This document shows, piece after piece, positions 54,703 to 63,785 of a DNA stretch of 64,000 nt; position 1 is the stretch's first letter, and each line of letters opens with the position of its first letter. This DNA is from Prevotella sp. BV3P1 (GTDB lineage Bacteria; Bacteroidota; Bacteroidia; Bacteroidales; Bacteroidaceae): positions 98,461 through 162,460 of the forward strand of contig NZ_AWXC01000062.1 of NCBI RefSeq assembly GCF_000479005.1, read 5' to 3'. The translations under genes and the position numbers were made by a program. The notes under the pieces were generated by a model, which made no database searches, had not been told where the DNA came from, and saw only the letters and a program-made list of their open reading frames with translations.

Positions 54703-54812
54703 AAAGCAATGAGATATCACGGTAAAAGGCATCACTTTGCACCACAAAAGACATGACATTACAGCGTTAAAGCATGCAAATTAGCATTAAAAAGCAATGA
54801 CTTTGGCTGAAA
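54703..54812. repeat. 22-base tandem array E, 5 degenerate units
   Basis: Units start at 54703, 54725, 54747, 54769 and 54791, in exact 22-base register. Each starts with AAAG (AAAGCAATGAGATAT, AAAGGCATCACTTTG, AAAGACATGACATTA, AAAGCATGCAAATTA, AAAGCAATGACTTTG). The last unit is closest to the consensus. Confidence 0.75.
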
Positions 54813-54896
54813 TCAACATGAACTACTGAGGATAAACAACGTATAAAGACGGTAGAACATTGTATATCAACACCTTACAAACATCGCTTATTTTCG

Positions 54897-54967
54897 GCGT
54901 ATTTTCTGTCAGCAGCAAGTTTGTTTGTAAATAAGCCAAGGAGGAGAAAGATGATTGTCAAGAAAAA
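54897..54967 (+). repeat. 65-base dispersed element, copy 2
   Basis: Contains GCGTATTT, TTTGTTTGTAAATAAGCCAA and GGAGAAAGATG. It aligns to 39722-39790 with one gap, and like that copy it follows a 22-base array (85 bases after array E). AACACC and ACAAA motifs just upstream also recur in both places. Confidence 0.65.
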
Positions 54968-55009
54968 TTACCGCAAAATGAACATTGATTACAAAAAATA
55001 CTTAAATCG

Positions 55010-55040
55010 TTGCGGAAAACAACACATTGTTGTATATTTG
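55010..55040 (+). promoter_or_regulatory. Promoter of the Lrp-type regulator
   Basis: TTG at 55010-55012, then 20 bases, TATATTTG at 55033-55040. The leader is about 33 bases. Confidence 0.65.
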
Positions 55041-55077
55041 CATGTAATTTATAAAATTAAAATATATAAAAGTAAAA

Positions 55078-55593
55078 ATGGGACATCATAACTTAGACGC
55101 ATTAGATAAGAAGATTCTCACCATGATTGCTGAGGATGCCCGCACTCCATTTCTGGAGATTGCCCGCGCATGCAATGTCAGCGGAGCAGCCATTCATCAG
55201 CGTGTGCAAAAACTGACAAATTTGGGAGTTATTAAGGGTTCGGGATTCATATTCGATCCAGAGAAGCTCGGTTACGAAACCTGTGCTTACATAGGCTTAC
55301 ACTTGAAAGATCCAAGTGATTTTGACAGAGTGGCCGAAGAGTTGAAGAAGATTCCGGAGGTGGTAGAATGCCATTGCCCTACGGGTGATTATGATTTGTT
55401 CATCAAGCTATATGCCACAAACAATCATCACCTGATGAGCATTATCTATGATAAATTGCAACCCCTGGGACTATCGGGAAGCGAAACCATGATTTCGTTC
55501 CGCACGGTGATCGATCGTCAACTGCCCATCGCTCAGATGAAGATAGAAGAACGCAGCGAGATGGTTGATGAAGAAGCTGAACCAGAGTCGTAG
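55078..55593 (+). CDS. Lrp/AsnC family transcription regulator
   Basis: A 171-residue regulator. Residues 5-65 form the AsnC helix-turn-helix (LDALDKKILTMIAEDARTPF, EIARACNVSGAAIHQRVQKL) and residues 70-150 the ligand-binding RAM/ACT-like domain (CAYIGLHLKDPSDFDRVAEEL, GDYDLFIKLYATNNHHL). Members bind amino acids and act as octamers. An acidic tail of about 20 residues is extra. It has its own promoter; its neighbour across a terminator is a LysR gene facing it, next to an amino-acid exporter. Confidence 0.93.
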   Translation: MGHHNLDALDKKILTMIAEDARTPFLEIARACNVSGAAIHQRVQKLTNLGVIKGSGFIFDPEKLGYETCAYIGLHLKDPSDFDRVAEELKKIPEVVECHCPTGDYDLFIKLYATNNHHLMSIIYDKLQPLGLSGSETMISFRTVIDRQLPIAQMKIEERSEMVDEEAEPES

Positions 55594-55624
55594 TTATACG
55601 CGAACGAAACAACACCAAGTGAAA

Positions 55625-55668
55625 CGGGTGGAAGATAAATACATATTTGTGTATTTAACTTCCACCCG
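55625..55668. terminator. Bidirectional hairpin between convergent lrp and lysR genes
   Basis: Outer stem CGGGTGGAAG/CTTCCACCCG and inner stem TAAATACA/TGTATTTA, separated by an A-A mismatch. Placed 32 bases after the Lrp stop and 52 bases after the LysR stop. Confidence 0.8.
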
Positions 55669-55719
55669 ATTTGTTGGGTAGCGGCTGGCGCAGCTTCTAC
55701 TCTTCTTGAACGAAAAAAC

Positions 55720-56628
55720 TTAGAGCAATTTGGCCAAAGACGAATATTTGAGAATGGCTCTTGACTGACTAAGGAGCCGATAAAACTCGCGTGCGGAATT
55801 TTTGACATAGGCTTGTTTGAGCTGATGAATGCATCCCTCCATATCGTTGCCTGCCATTTCGAGCGGGATGGCAACCAAGCCATCTTCATCATGAATGGTG
55901 GCTTCGGCCAATATCGTGATGAGCTTGCTCTGTTTAATCAGCTTCAGCAAGATGCTCACGTCGTTGAGTTCAACGCGAATTTTAAGTTTGCTGTTTACAC
56001 TATGAATCATATCGTCGAACGAGTTGCGAGCCTGTAAACCGCGTGCAGGCATGGCAGCATCGTACAGCACCAAATCGTCTAAGTTCAGCGACTTCCGCCT
56101 TGCCAGTGGATGTTGCTCGCTCACCACCACGGACAGATGGTTGTTGAAGAGCACATGGCTCTCTATCTTATCGTTTCTGTCGGTAGGTTTGAAGGCCAGC
56201 ACAAAGTCAACTTCCCGTCGTTGCAACATGTCCATCAACTCACTCATGGTTTTATAAAAAACATTGAGGCGCACATGTGGATACAGTTTCATGAACTCAA
56301 GAACGGTCTCTGTAAGCAAAGGACTGAACGTGAACGTAACGCCGATATTCAATTCGCCCGTCAGCATGTTCTTCAGGTCGTCCATCTTCTGCGTGCAATC
56401 GTCGGCATCGATGATTACTTTTCGGGCATATCGCATGAATTGTTTCCCGGCTTCGGTGAGCGAAACCTCGTGACTGTTTCGCTCAAACAAAATGGTATCG
56501 AATTCATTCTCAAGCTGGCGTATCTGTTGAGAGAGGGTGCTCTGTGTAATGAACAGTGCCTTTGCCGCCTCAGAGAAATTCAACAATTCGGCCACCTTGA
56601 GAAAGTATTTTATTTGTCTCAGTTCCAT
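55720..56628 (-). CDS. LysR-family transcription regulator
   Basis: A 302-residue regulator with the N-terminal winged helix (MELRQIKYFLKVAELLNFSE, ALFITQSTLSQQIRQLE) and a periplasmic-binding-like effector domain (residues 90-300). It resembles the CynR/OxyR group in outline, but no redox Cys pair is visible. The start is the ATG at 56628, four codons inside the longest frame. It is on the same strand as, and just after, the two ThrE genes, so it may control or be part of that unit. Confidence 0.92.
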   Translation of the reverse strand: MELRQIKYFLKVAELLNFSEAAKALFITQSTLSQQIRQLENEFDTILFERNSHEVSLTEAGKQFMRYARKVIIDADDCTQKMDDLKNMLTGELNIGVTFTFSPLLTETVLEFMKLYPHVRLNVFYKTMSELMDMLQRREVDFVLAFKPTDRNDKIESHVLFNNHLSVVVSEQHPLARRKSLNLDDLVLYDAAMPARGLQARNSFDDMIHSVNSKLKIRVELNDVSILLKLIKQSKLITILAEATIHDEDGLVAIPLEMAGNDMEGCIHQLKQAYVKNSAREFYRLLSQSRAILKYSSLAKLL

Positions 56629-56659
56629 AGTTAACCTCATTCAGTTTGTTACATCATAT

Positions 56660-57157
56660 TCAATCTACGTTACGGGTAGCGCGATAGGATATCTTGTTGA
56701 GGAAGAAGATGGGCAATGTAGCACCCAACACCATTCCTAAAATGTCAAAAGCGCAAGTGAATCCGTTTGATGTACAAAGATACAAATAATGATTGAATAA
56801 ATCTTCATCCTGTGTAAACAAACACATAACCAAAGCTTCGACGGTACGATAAGCATACATACCTGGAATCATGGGCAAAAGGGATGGGAAAGAGAATGTC
56901 TCAGGTGGACACTTAGCCATTCTTGCCAATGCCACTGCCATAAAACCAATGAACAAAGAGGCCACGAAACTGGCTACGATAAGGCTCTCTGGGTGATAGG
57001 CGTTGTTCATCAAGAAATATCTCACGCCATGGCCCACGGCCGAGATGAGGGCGCAATAAGGATACGCATTGTGGGGAGGGTTGCTGATACTGGCAAATCC
57101 TATGCCTGCCAGCCCCCCAAAGAATGCGTCTTCTAAAACGCATAAAAAGAATGCCAT
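56660..57157 (-). CDS. ThrE-type threonine/serine exporter, small subunit (ThrE_2/DUF3815)
   Basis: A 165-residue membrane protein with five hydrophobic segments matching the second half of ThrE. The LEDAFFGGLAGIGFASISN start and the FPSLLPMIPGMYAYRTVEAL motif are the usual marks. It acts with the larger ThrE half, whose stop is 10 bases upstream, to export threonine and serine. Confidence 0.86.
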   Translation of the reverse strand: MAFFLCVLEDAFFGGLAGIGFASISNPPHNAYPYCALISAVGHGVRYFLMNNAYHPESLIVASFVASLFIGFMAVALARMAKCPPETFSFPSLLPMIPGMYAYRTVEALVMCLFTQDEDLFNHYLYLCTSNGFTCAFDILGMVLGATLPIFFLNKISYRATRNVD

Positions 57158-57167
57158 AACTATACGA

Positions 57168-57980
57168 TTAAAACATTTTGAGATTCATCAGCAGTATGCC
57201 GCCAGCCAATCCTACAGAGAGGCAGAACGTGAGAATCATGGAATTCATGAATCTGCTGAAAGACACAAGATACTGACCTTGAATAAGATCACTGAGACTG
57301 TTGATATACGGGATGCCTGGTATGAGGTACAAAACACTGGTTGCCAGTGCCACGTCAGGCTTTTCACCCAGTCCGAAGACATATCCCGCCGTACCGATAA
57401 CGGCAGAAAAGAAAGCACAAACCATGAAAACCAGTTTGACATCCACATGTTCTTCCAACAACACCTGCTTCAATCGGAATCCCAACAGCGTAGCCACGAA
57501 GACGATGATCATGGCCAATAAATCGCCACCGAACAAGCGGCAGAATGACATGTTGGCTAATGAAGCAAGGAACAGCACCACCCACTCGTTGGTAAACGGT
57601 GCAGAAATAATGCGGGCAAACTCGGTTTGAGCCTCCTCAAATTGTATTTGTCCGTCTGTAACTGCCCAACTGAGTTTGCTCAGTTGGGTGTTTTTATAAA
57701 AGCTGATACCTGTGTTTGGGGTCTTCTTCAGATATACCCTCGACTGTCCCGTTACAGGATCAAAGTGCGCCAAATGGATGCTGTTAGGCAGAATGGTCAT
57801 CTCTATGTTTAGTTTCCATACCTTGGCCAAGCGGTCTACGTTTTTCGTAATTCGCGTGCACGTCGCCCCGCAGCCATAGAGCCATGAGGCATAGTCGGTA
57901 AGAAACAGGCATATTGATTTGGTTTGATTAGCTTTAGGTGGTTGGTTATTCTTCGTCCCAGTCATAGATGTCAAACTCAT
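57168..57980 (-). CDS. ThrE-type threonine/serine exporter, large subunit (DUF1212)
   Basis: A protein of about 270 residues. The N-terminal cytoplasmic domain (TDYASWLYGCGATCTRITKN) is the DUF1212 signature, in which the ThrE family holds a hydrolase-like fold; five helices follow (about 135-260) with YLIPGIPYINSLSDLIQGQY on the last membrane loop. ATG codons at 57980 and 57965 and a TTG at 57992 are possible starts; all lie inside the small upstream gene. It is coupled to the small ThrE half downstream. Confidence 0.86.
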   Translation of the reverse strand: MSLTSMTGTKNNQPPKANQTKSICLFLTDYASWLYGCGATCTRITKNVDRLAKVWKLNIEMTILPNSIHLAHFDPVTGQSRVYLKKTPNTGISFYKNTQLSKLSWAVTDGQIQFEEAQTEFARIISAPFTNEWVVLFLASLANMSFCRLFGGDLLAMIIVFVATLLGFRLKQVLLEEHVDVKLVFMVCAFFSAVIGTAGYVFGLGEKPDVALATSVLYLIPGIPYINSLSDLIQGQYLVSFSRFMNSMILTFCLSVGLAGGILLMNLKMF

Positions 57981-58101
57981 CTGAAAGTTCAAATAGTTTA
58001 TGACCTTTGGTGTGTCTTCTCATTTTGACTGCTTCCCGCATGATGAGAATGACACCTAATATTAAAATAACACTACTCCAAATAATGATTTGATTGTCCA
58101 T
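57946..58101 (-). CDS. Small 51-residue membrane protein overlapping the ThrE gene
   Basis: ATG at 58101, TAA at 57946-57948. A single membrane helix (residues 5-20: IIIWSSVILILGVILI) is followed by a basic stretch (REAVKMRRHTKGHK) and an acidic end (DEFDIYDWDEE). Its last 35 bases lie under the start of the ThrE gene in another frame, which suggests translational coupling. A TATCTTTG box at 58131-58138 on the minus strand is about 30 bases upstream. The layout (one helix, positive-inside, acidic tail) looks like a real small protein; it may assist the exporter. Confidence 0.65.
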   Translation of the reverse strand: MDNQIIIWSSVILILGVILIMREAVKMRRHTKGHKLFELSDEFDIYDWDEE

Positions 58102-58130
58102 AATTACTATCTCGTTAAAGTTTGACGCTG

Positions 58131-58138
58131 CAAAGATA
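58131..58138 (-). promoter_or_regulatory. Minus 7 box of the ThrE operon
   Basis: Reads TATCTTTG on the minus strand, 30 bases upstream of the small gene. Confidence 0.5.
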
Positions 58139-58727
58139 GGAGGATAAACAACCGATTTTACCCTCCTACTACGGTTTTTATCTATACCCGCATTCGGTAG
58201 AGGATGGTTGAAAATTGAGACATCAGGTTGTTTTGTAAACTTTAAACTAACCCTACAAAGGAACGATGTGCTAACGATAAAAAGGAAGAATAAATACTTG
58301 ATAACATCATGACAAGCTGTTTGTTACACAGAATCACCTCGCATGATGAACTGATTGACGTTTACTCTTCATTTCTATGGAACGTTGTTACATGTTTAGT
58401 AAAAACGTTTTGATTTTCTTTCGCTTGGCATTTGGTTCTATGAATATCTGTTATTGGTTTTATCGTAGAAAGGAAAAAAAATGAACCTACCATGCGTCTT
58501 TCCATGATGATATATATATATGAAGATTCTAAAAACGACAATTATCTATTTGCCTTTCTTTGAAAAATAAATTATCTTTGTCATACCAAAACATGGTTCA
58601 ATCATTCAGCACAAAAGCATTATGAGAAGTATCACATCATTTGAATTGCAGTATGCACACCGTTTTTGTAAAATACAATGGATGGAGTAGCAATTTCACT
58701 GCTAACTGATGTTTATATACATTATAT
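58139..58727. other. Intergenic region before the glycosyltransferase remnant
   Basis: No gene seen. A TATCTTTG box at 58573-58580 on the plus strand may be the old promoter of the remnant that follows. Confidence 0.5.
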
Positions 58728-59132
58728 ATGAAAGACGCAAAAGCTCCTGATATTGATAAGAAGATATAGTTCGTCATCATACTGGTCTTTCTCCCGATTC
58801 TCATCTTGCGCGACTTCACTCCTGCGAATGAAGGTAGGTACCTCATCATTGCCGATGAAGCAATCAGGTCAGGTAACTTCTTTTCCTTCACGCTTCATGG
58901 AGAGCTTTATGCAGATAAGCCACCTTTTTATCTTTGGTTGGTGATGCTTTGTCGTTGGATATCGGGTGGACACCACATGATTTTGTTGAGCCTGCTTGCG
59001 TTTATTCCTGCTTGTAGCATTACCGCCATCATGCTTTCATGGACAAACAATTTGTTCTCAGAGCAATATCAAAAGGTGGTTGCCGGCTGTATGATACTTT
59101 TATCGTTGTTCCTCATCGTTTCGGCGATGTGA
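58728..59132 (+). pseudogene. N-terminal remnant of a GT39/ArnT-like glycosyltransferase
   Basis: ATG at 58728, then an in-frame TAG at 58767-58769, then a continuous frame to a TGA at 59130. The text FVIILVFLPILILRDFTPAN followed by EGRYLIIADEAIRSGNFF and the GELYADKPPFYLWLVML stretch is the N-terminal membrane region of polyprenyl-phosphate glycosyltransferases (the Asp-Lys-Pro-Pro motif near the first loop is diagnostic). Only about 135 of 500 or more codons remain; the rest is lost. Array D follows 100 bases later. Confidence 0.75.
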
Positions 59133-59231
59133 ACAATTTTCATCTATTTTCGCCAGTAAGTCAAATTTATCAAATCACTGAACATCAACTTGTTGTGCAT
59201 ACACACTCAAGTATTTTTGAGATAAGCATGC

Positions 59232-59319
59232 AAACTCATTGCCTTTACCCGCCAATCTCTATGAGTTTGATGCCCAATTCACATGCTTTTGGCACCCAAT
59301 CTCCATGAGTTTGCCAAAC
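59232..59319. repeat. 22-base tandem array D, 4 units
   Basis: Units start at 59232, 59254, 59276 and 59298. Cores: AAACTCATTGCCTTT, AATCTCTATGAGTTT, AATTCACATGCTTTT, AATCTCCATGAGTTT; linkers are C-rich (ACCCGCC, GATGCCC, GGCACCC). GCATGC sites flank the array on both sides (59226-59231 and 59324-59330 region). Confidence 0.85.
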
Positions 59320-59382
59320 AGCTTGCATGCACATTTTTTTTGATTGCCGCACGCTTCCCCATCTACTTTGAAAATCATTTCG

Positions 59383-59390
59383 TATCTTTG
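59383..59390 (+). promoter_or_regulatory. Minus 7 box of the beta-galactosidase gene
   Basis: TATCTTTG, 36 bases before the start; TTTG at 59367-59370 is too close to be the minus 33 element. Confidence 0.5.
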
Positions 59391-59426
59391 TAGCAACGTA
59401 ATAGAATTATCAATAATCTTCTGCCT

Positions 59427-62400
59427 ATGAGTTTCAAATCATTGCTTCTTTTCGCACTCACCAATATGGTCCTTTCGGCCATGGCTCAAGTACCCCAGCT
59501 CGAGAGTTTTGAGTATGGAAATGCCACTTCGCCTACCAGAAAGGAATGGCAATCGCCCGAGCAGTTGGGCTACAACAAGCTGCAGCCGCGTGCCAATTTC
59601 ACTTCTTTCGCCTCGACCGAAGAGGCGCGCCAGTATCTTCCGGAACACTCGTCTTATCGGATGAGCCTCGACGGCCAGTGGAAATTCCATTTTGCTAAGA
59701 ACCCAGATGAGCGTCCAACCGATTTCTACAAGAACGATTATGACACATCCAACTGGGACAATATTACGGTTCCAGGTTCGTGGAACATTCAAGGCATTCA
59801 AAAAGATGGCAGTCTGAAGTATGGCGTTCCTATCTATGTGAACCAGTGGGTTATCTTCAAATACAACATTGCCGTTGACGATTGGCGGCAGGGTGTGATG
59901 CGTGAGCCGCCAAAGCACTATACCACCTACGAGTACCGCAATGAGGTTGGGTCGTACAAGCGCACATTCAGCGTTCCCGAGAACTGGGACGGAAGAGAAA
60001 TCCTCGTGTCGTTTGATGGCGTAGACAGCTTTTTCTACCTCTGGATTAACGGCCAATATGTGGGCTTTTCCAAGAACTCACGTGACGTAGCCCGCTTCGA
60101 CATCACGCGATTTGTGCACAAAGGCGACAACCAAATAGCCGTGGAGGTGTACCGCTCGAGCGACGGTTCGTTCCTCGAGGCACAGGACATGTTCCGCCTA
60201 CCGGGCATCTTCCGCAGCGTGGCCATATATTCCACGCCCAAAACGCATATACAAGACATGGTGGTGAAACCAGCTTACATGGACGGAAACGGTGCTTTGC
60301 AGATTGCTACAACCATAGAAAACCTGGGCAAGAAAGCCGTGAAGGGCTATCAAATTGATTATCTTTTGTACGAAAACAAATTGTTTGGCGACGATAATCA
60401 TTTAGTATCTACCTGGTCTGCCGATGCTGCCATGTCATTGAAAAGTGGCTACAGCGCCATCATCTGCAACCACTTTACGATACCAAACATCAAGCCGTGG
60501 ACACCCGAAGACCCGCGCGTGTACGTTCTTGTGGCTCTGTTGAAAGACAAGAAGGGAAAAACCGTTGAGGCCATCAGCGTGCAAACCGGTTTTCGTTCGG
60601 TAGAAATTAAAGACACGCCTGCTGCAAAAGACGAGTTTAATTTGGCTGGCAGGTATTTTTATATCAACGACAAGCCCTTAAAACTCAAAGGAGTAAACCG
60701 CCATGATACCAATCCTGCCACGGGACACGCCATCAGTCGCCAGCAAATGTACGATGAGATTATGATGATGAAGCGTGCCAACATCAACCATGTACGCACC
60801 TCGCACTATCCCAACGATCCTTATTTCTATTATCTTTGTAATAAATATGGCATCGTTTTGGAGAGCGAAGCCAACATTGAGAGCCACGAATATTTCTATG
60901 GTAAGGAGTCGTTGTCGCATCCCATCGAGTGGCGTAAGGCGCATGTGGGCAGGGTGATGGAAATGGTACATTCGCTCGTCAACGAACCGTGCATCGCCAT
61001 TTGGAGTTTGGGAAACGAGGCTGGTCCCGGCAAAAACTTTGTTGCAGCATACCAAGCGCTGAAGGCATTCGACACTACTCGCCCGGTTCAATACGAACGC
61101 AACAACGACATTGTAGACATGGGGTCCAACCAATACCCGTCCATCAACTGGGTGCGCGACGCTGTCAAAGGGCAGATGAACATCAAATATCCTTTCCATA
61201 TCTCTGAATATGCTCACTCCATGGGCAACGCTGTGGGCAACTTGCAGGATTATTGGGATGCCATTGAGTCGACCAACTTCTTCATGGGCGGTGCCATCTG
61301 GGACTGGATTGACCAAAGCATGTACAACTATACGAAAGACGGAAAACGCTATCTGGCCTACGGAGGCGACTTTGGCGATACACCTAACGATGGCCAGTTT
61401 GTCATGAATGGCATCATCTTTGGCGACATGCAACCCAAGCCTCAATACTTTGAGGTAAAAAAGGTCTACCAAAACGTGGGCATTTCGTGGGCGAACCAGC
61501 AAGATGGCACGCTCGACATCTTCAACAAAAACTATTACACAGACGATTTAACCGATTATGAAGTGCATTGGTCGCTGAACGCTGATGGCATTCGTGTAAA
61601 AAAAGGTGTGTTGCCTTTAGGCAGCGTGTTGCCACGCCAACACAAGACGGTGCGCATTGATGGACTTTGCGATGCACTGGATGACGGCAAGGATTACCGT
61701 CTTGACGTCAGCTTTAAGCTCAAGGCCGACAAGCCTTGGGCAAAGGCTGGCTATGTTCAGGCTGACCAACAACTGGAGCTTCACAAAGCCATAACGCGCC
61801 CTTCGCTTGCATCTACGATGGATAAGAGCCTGCAGCCGCTCAAGGTGATGCAACAAGAATCCAAAATTACAGTGACTGGTAACGGAAACACCATTGTGTT
61901 TGACAAGTCCACGGGTTCGCTCCATAGTTTGACATACGGTGGAAAAACCATCATCGCAGCAGGCAACGGTCCCAAGCTCGACGCCTTTCGTGCATGGGTC
62001 AACAATGACAACTGGGCTTATCAGGCATGGCATGAAAATGGATTGCACACCCTGCAACACAAGGCATTGGATTGCAAATGGGCGAGAAACCGTAACAGAA
62101 GCGTGTCGCTCAGCTTCAAGGTAGAGAGCCAGGGCCTGTCTACAGCCAAGTTGGAAGGAGCCGACAAGAATTGGAAAAAATTGGTGGAAACGGGAAAACG
62201 TCCCGACTTCAAGTTCACTACCAACGTCATCTACACCGTTTATCCTGACGGAAGCGTGGAAAGCCAAAGCAGCATCACCTCTAACAACCCACAACTCATC
62301 CTGCCTCGTTTGGGCTATGTCGTGAAGTTGCCTGCTGACATGCGCATGATGGTTTACAATGGTCGTGGCCCAATAGGTAACTATCCTGACCGAAAAACCT

Positions 62401-63440
62401 CCCAGCACGTCGGCATTTATGAGCAGCAAGATGTGGCCGATGAGTTTGTAAACTTCCCCAAACCGCAAGACATGGCCAACCACACCGATTCGCGTTGGGT
62501 GGCATTGCAGGGTGAAGATGGACGGTCAGTCATCTTCGCTACGACCGCAACAAGTGACATGAGTTTCTCCGTTCTGCCTTATTCGGCTCTGCAATTGGCC
62601 ATGGCTAACCATCCTTACGAGTTGCCACAGAGCGACGGTATCTACCTCCATCTTGACCTGGCCATTACCGGATTGGGTGGAAACAGCTGTGGACAAGGCG
62701 CTCCTTTGGTGGAAGATCGGGTGAAAGCGGTACCCCACACCTTCGGATACGTCATTCGTCCCGTCAGTGACATGCGTTCCACGACACTCAATGCGGCAGG
62801 AATGGTGAGCCCATCATCAGATGTTCCGCTTTCAATCACACGCGACAACACGGGACAGGTTACCATCAAAGGCCAGCAAGGTCATACGATTTATTATCAA
62901 CTCAACGGTAAAAACAAGACCATGAAATACGATGGACCGTTCAATCTGCGCAACGGCGGTAAGGTAAATGCGTGGCAGAAAGAATCGAACTTCAAGTACG
63001 AGGAATCGTTTGACAAGATAGAAACCATTCCTGTAACCGTGAGTTTTGCATCCAGTGTTGAAAGTGGAGAGGGGGATGCCAGCCACCTTGTCGATGGCAA
63101 CCCACGCACTTACTGGCACACCATGTACAGTGTTACGGTGGCCAACTATCCGCATTGGTTTGATTTGGATTGCGGATCGTCCAAGATACTTAAAGGCTTT
63201 ACCTATTTGCCGCGTCAGGATTCGCCAAATGGCCGCGTCAAGAACTACCGCGTGCAGGTGAGTGATGACGGCAAGAGCTGGAGCAAGGCTGTCGCGGAAG
63301 GTAACTTTGAGAATGGTATGAAGCAACAACGCGTACTGTTCAGCAAGCCTATTAAAGCGCGATATGTGCGTTTTACCGCACTCAGTTCACAAGACGGACA
63401 AGACTTTGCCACCTGTGCAGAGTTCTCTGTGTTGCAATAA
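59427..63440 (+). CDS. Secreted GH2 beta-galactosidase with F5/8-type C-terminal domain
   Basis: A 1337-residue exported glycoside hydrolase. Signal peptide (1-20), GH2 sugar-binding domain (about 70-280: SYRMSLDGQWKFHF, WDNITVPGSWNIQG), immunoglobulin-like domain, then the TIM barrel with the acid/base Glu in WSLGNEAGPG (about 531) and the nucleophile Glu in HISEYAHSMGN (about 593). A LacZ small-chain-like domain follows (about 800-1100) and a discoidin/F5/8C sugar-binding domain ends the protein (about 1200-1337). All catalytic residues are intact. It should remove beta-galactose from dietary or host glycans in the periplasm or at the surface. No SusC/SusD genes lie beside it. Confidence 0.94.
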   Translation: MSFKSLLLFALTNMVLSAMAQVPQLESFEYGNATSPTRKEWQSPEQLGYNKLQPRANFTSFASTEEARQYLPEHSSYRMSLDGQWKFHFAKNPDERPTDFYKNDYDTSNWDNITVPGSWNIQGIQKDGSLKYGVPIYVNQWVIFKYNIAVDDWRQGVMREPPKHYTTYEYRNEVGSYKRTFSVPENWDGREILVSFDGVDSFFYLWINGQYVGFSKNSRDVARFDITRFVHKGDNQIAVEVYRSSDGSFLEAQDMFRLPGIFRSVAIYSTPKTHIQDMVVKPAYMDGNGALQIATTIENLGKKAVKGYQIDYLLYENKLFGDDNHLVSTWSADAAMSLKSGYSAIICNHFTIPNIKPWTPEDPRVYVLVALLKDKKGKTVEAISVQTGFRSVEIKDTPAAKDEFNLAGRYFYINDKPLKLKGVNRHDTNPATGHAISRQQMYDEIMMMKRANINHVRTSHYPNDPYFYYLCNKYGIVLESEANIESHEYFYGKESLSHPIEWRKAHVGRVMEMVHSLVNEPCIAIWSLGNEAGPGKNFVAAYQALKAFDTTRPVQYERNNDIVDMGSNQYPSINWVRDAVKGQMNIKYPFHISEYAHSMGNAVGNLQDYWDAIESTNFFMGGAIWDWIDQSMYNYTKDGKRYLAYGGDFGDTPNDGQFVMNGIIFGDMQPKPQYFEVKKVYQNVGISWANQQDGTLDIFNKNYYTDDLTDYEVHWSLNADGIRVKKGVLPLGSVLPRQHKTVRIDGLCDALDDGKDYRLDVSFKLKADKPWAKAGYVQADQQLELHKAITRPSLASTMDKSLQPLKVMQQESKITVTGNGNTIVFDKSTGSLHSLTYGGKTIIAAGNGPKLDAFRAWVNNDNWAYQAWHENGLHTLQHKALDCKWARNRNRSVSLSFKVESQGLSTAKLEGADKNWKKLVETGKRPDFKFTTNVIYTVYPDGSVESQSSITSNNPQLILPRLGYVVKLPADMRMMVYNGRGPIGNYPDRKTSQHVGIYEQQDVADEFVNFPKPQDMANHTDSRWVALQGEDGRSVIFATTATSDMSFSVLPYSALQLAMANHPYELPQSDGIYLHLDLAITGLGGNSCGQGAPLVEDRVKAVPHTFGYVIRPVSDMRSTTLNAAGMVSPSSDVPLSITRDNTGQVTIKGQQGHTIYYQLNGKNKTMKYDGPFNLRNGGKVNAWQKESNFKYEESFDKIETIPVTVSFASSVESGEGDASHLVDGNPRTYWHTMYSVTVANYPHWFDLDCGSSKILKGFTYLPRQDSPNGRVKNYRVQVSDDGKSWSKAVAEGNFENGMKQQRVLFSKPIKARYVRFTALSSQDGQDFATCAEFSVLQ

Positions 63441-63496
63441 GATTAGACAAGGCGATGTGTTAATATATATTAATTACGAATGATTCTTGACATCTG

Positions 63497-63529
63497 TTTG
63501 TCACTTTTCAATTAAAAGCATTACCTTTG
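63497..63529 (+). promoter_or_regulatory. Promoter of the tRNA-Asp pair
   Basis: TTTG at 63497-63500, 21 bases, TACCTTTG at 63522-63529; the first tRNA begins 32 bases later. Confidence 0.65.
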
Positions 63530-63561
63530 CATCCGCAAACAGAAATGACAGCATTTGTTGA

Positions 63562-63638
63562 GGTGCGTTAGTTCAGTTGGTTAGAATGCCTGCCTGTCAC
63601 GCAGGAGGTCACGAGTTCGAGTCTCGTACGCACCGCCA
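63562..63638 (+). tRNA. tRNA-Asp (anticodon GTC), copy 1
   Basis: Acceptor stem GGTGCGT/ACGCACC, anticodon arm CCTGC-CTGTCAC-GCAGG with GTC, discriminator G and encoded CCA. Reads GAC and GAU. Confidence 0.97.
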
Positions 63639-63661
63639 ACCAGTCATTTCTCAATGCACTT

Positions 63662-63738
63662 GGTGCGTTAGTTCAGTTGGTTAGAATGCCTGCCTGTCAC
63701 GCAGGAGGTCACGAGTTCGAGTCTCGTACGCACCGCCA
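63662..63738 (+). tRNA. tRNA-Asp (anticodon GTC), copy 2
   Basis: Identical to copy 1 over all 77 bases, exactly 100 bases downstream, probably processed from the same transcript. Confidence 0.97.
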
Positions 63739-63785
63739 ACGAATAGTTTAGACATCAAGTCTGAATGGATTTAACAACACATCAG

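Larger units (their letters stand above)
53871..55077. other. Gene-poor region of 1.2 kb
   Basis: It holds a decayed gene (54124-54423), array E (54703-54812), a 65-base element (54897-54967) and the promoter of the Lrp gene. A 68-codon plus-strand frame at 54550-54756 overlaps the array and has no ribosome binding site; I do not take it as a gene. Confidence 0.65.

Noticed and set aside
54550..54756. A 68-codon gene on the plus strand
   Set aside because: It runs into array E, whose 22-base period shifts frame each unit, and shows no motif or start signal.
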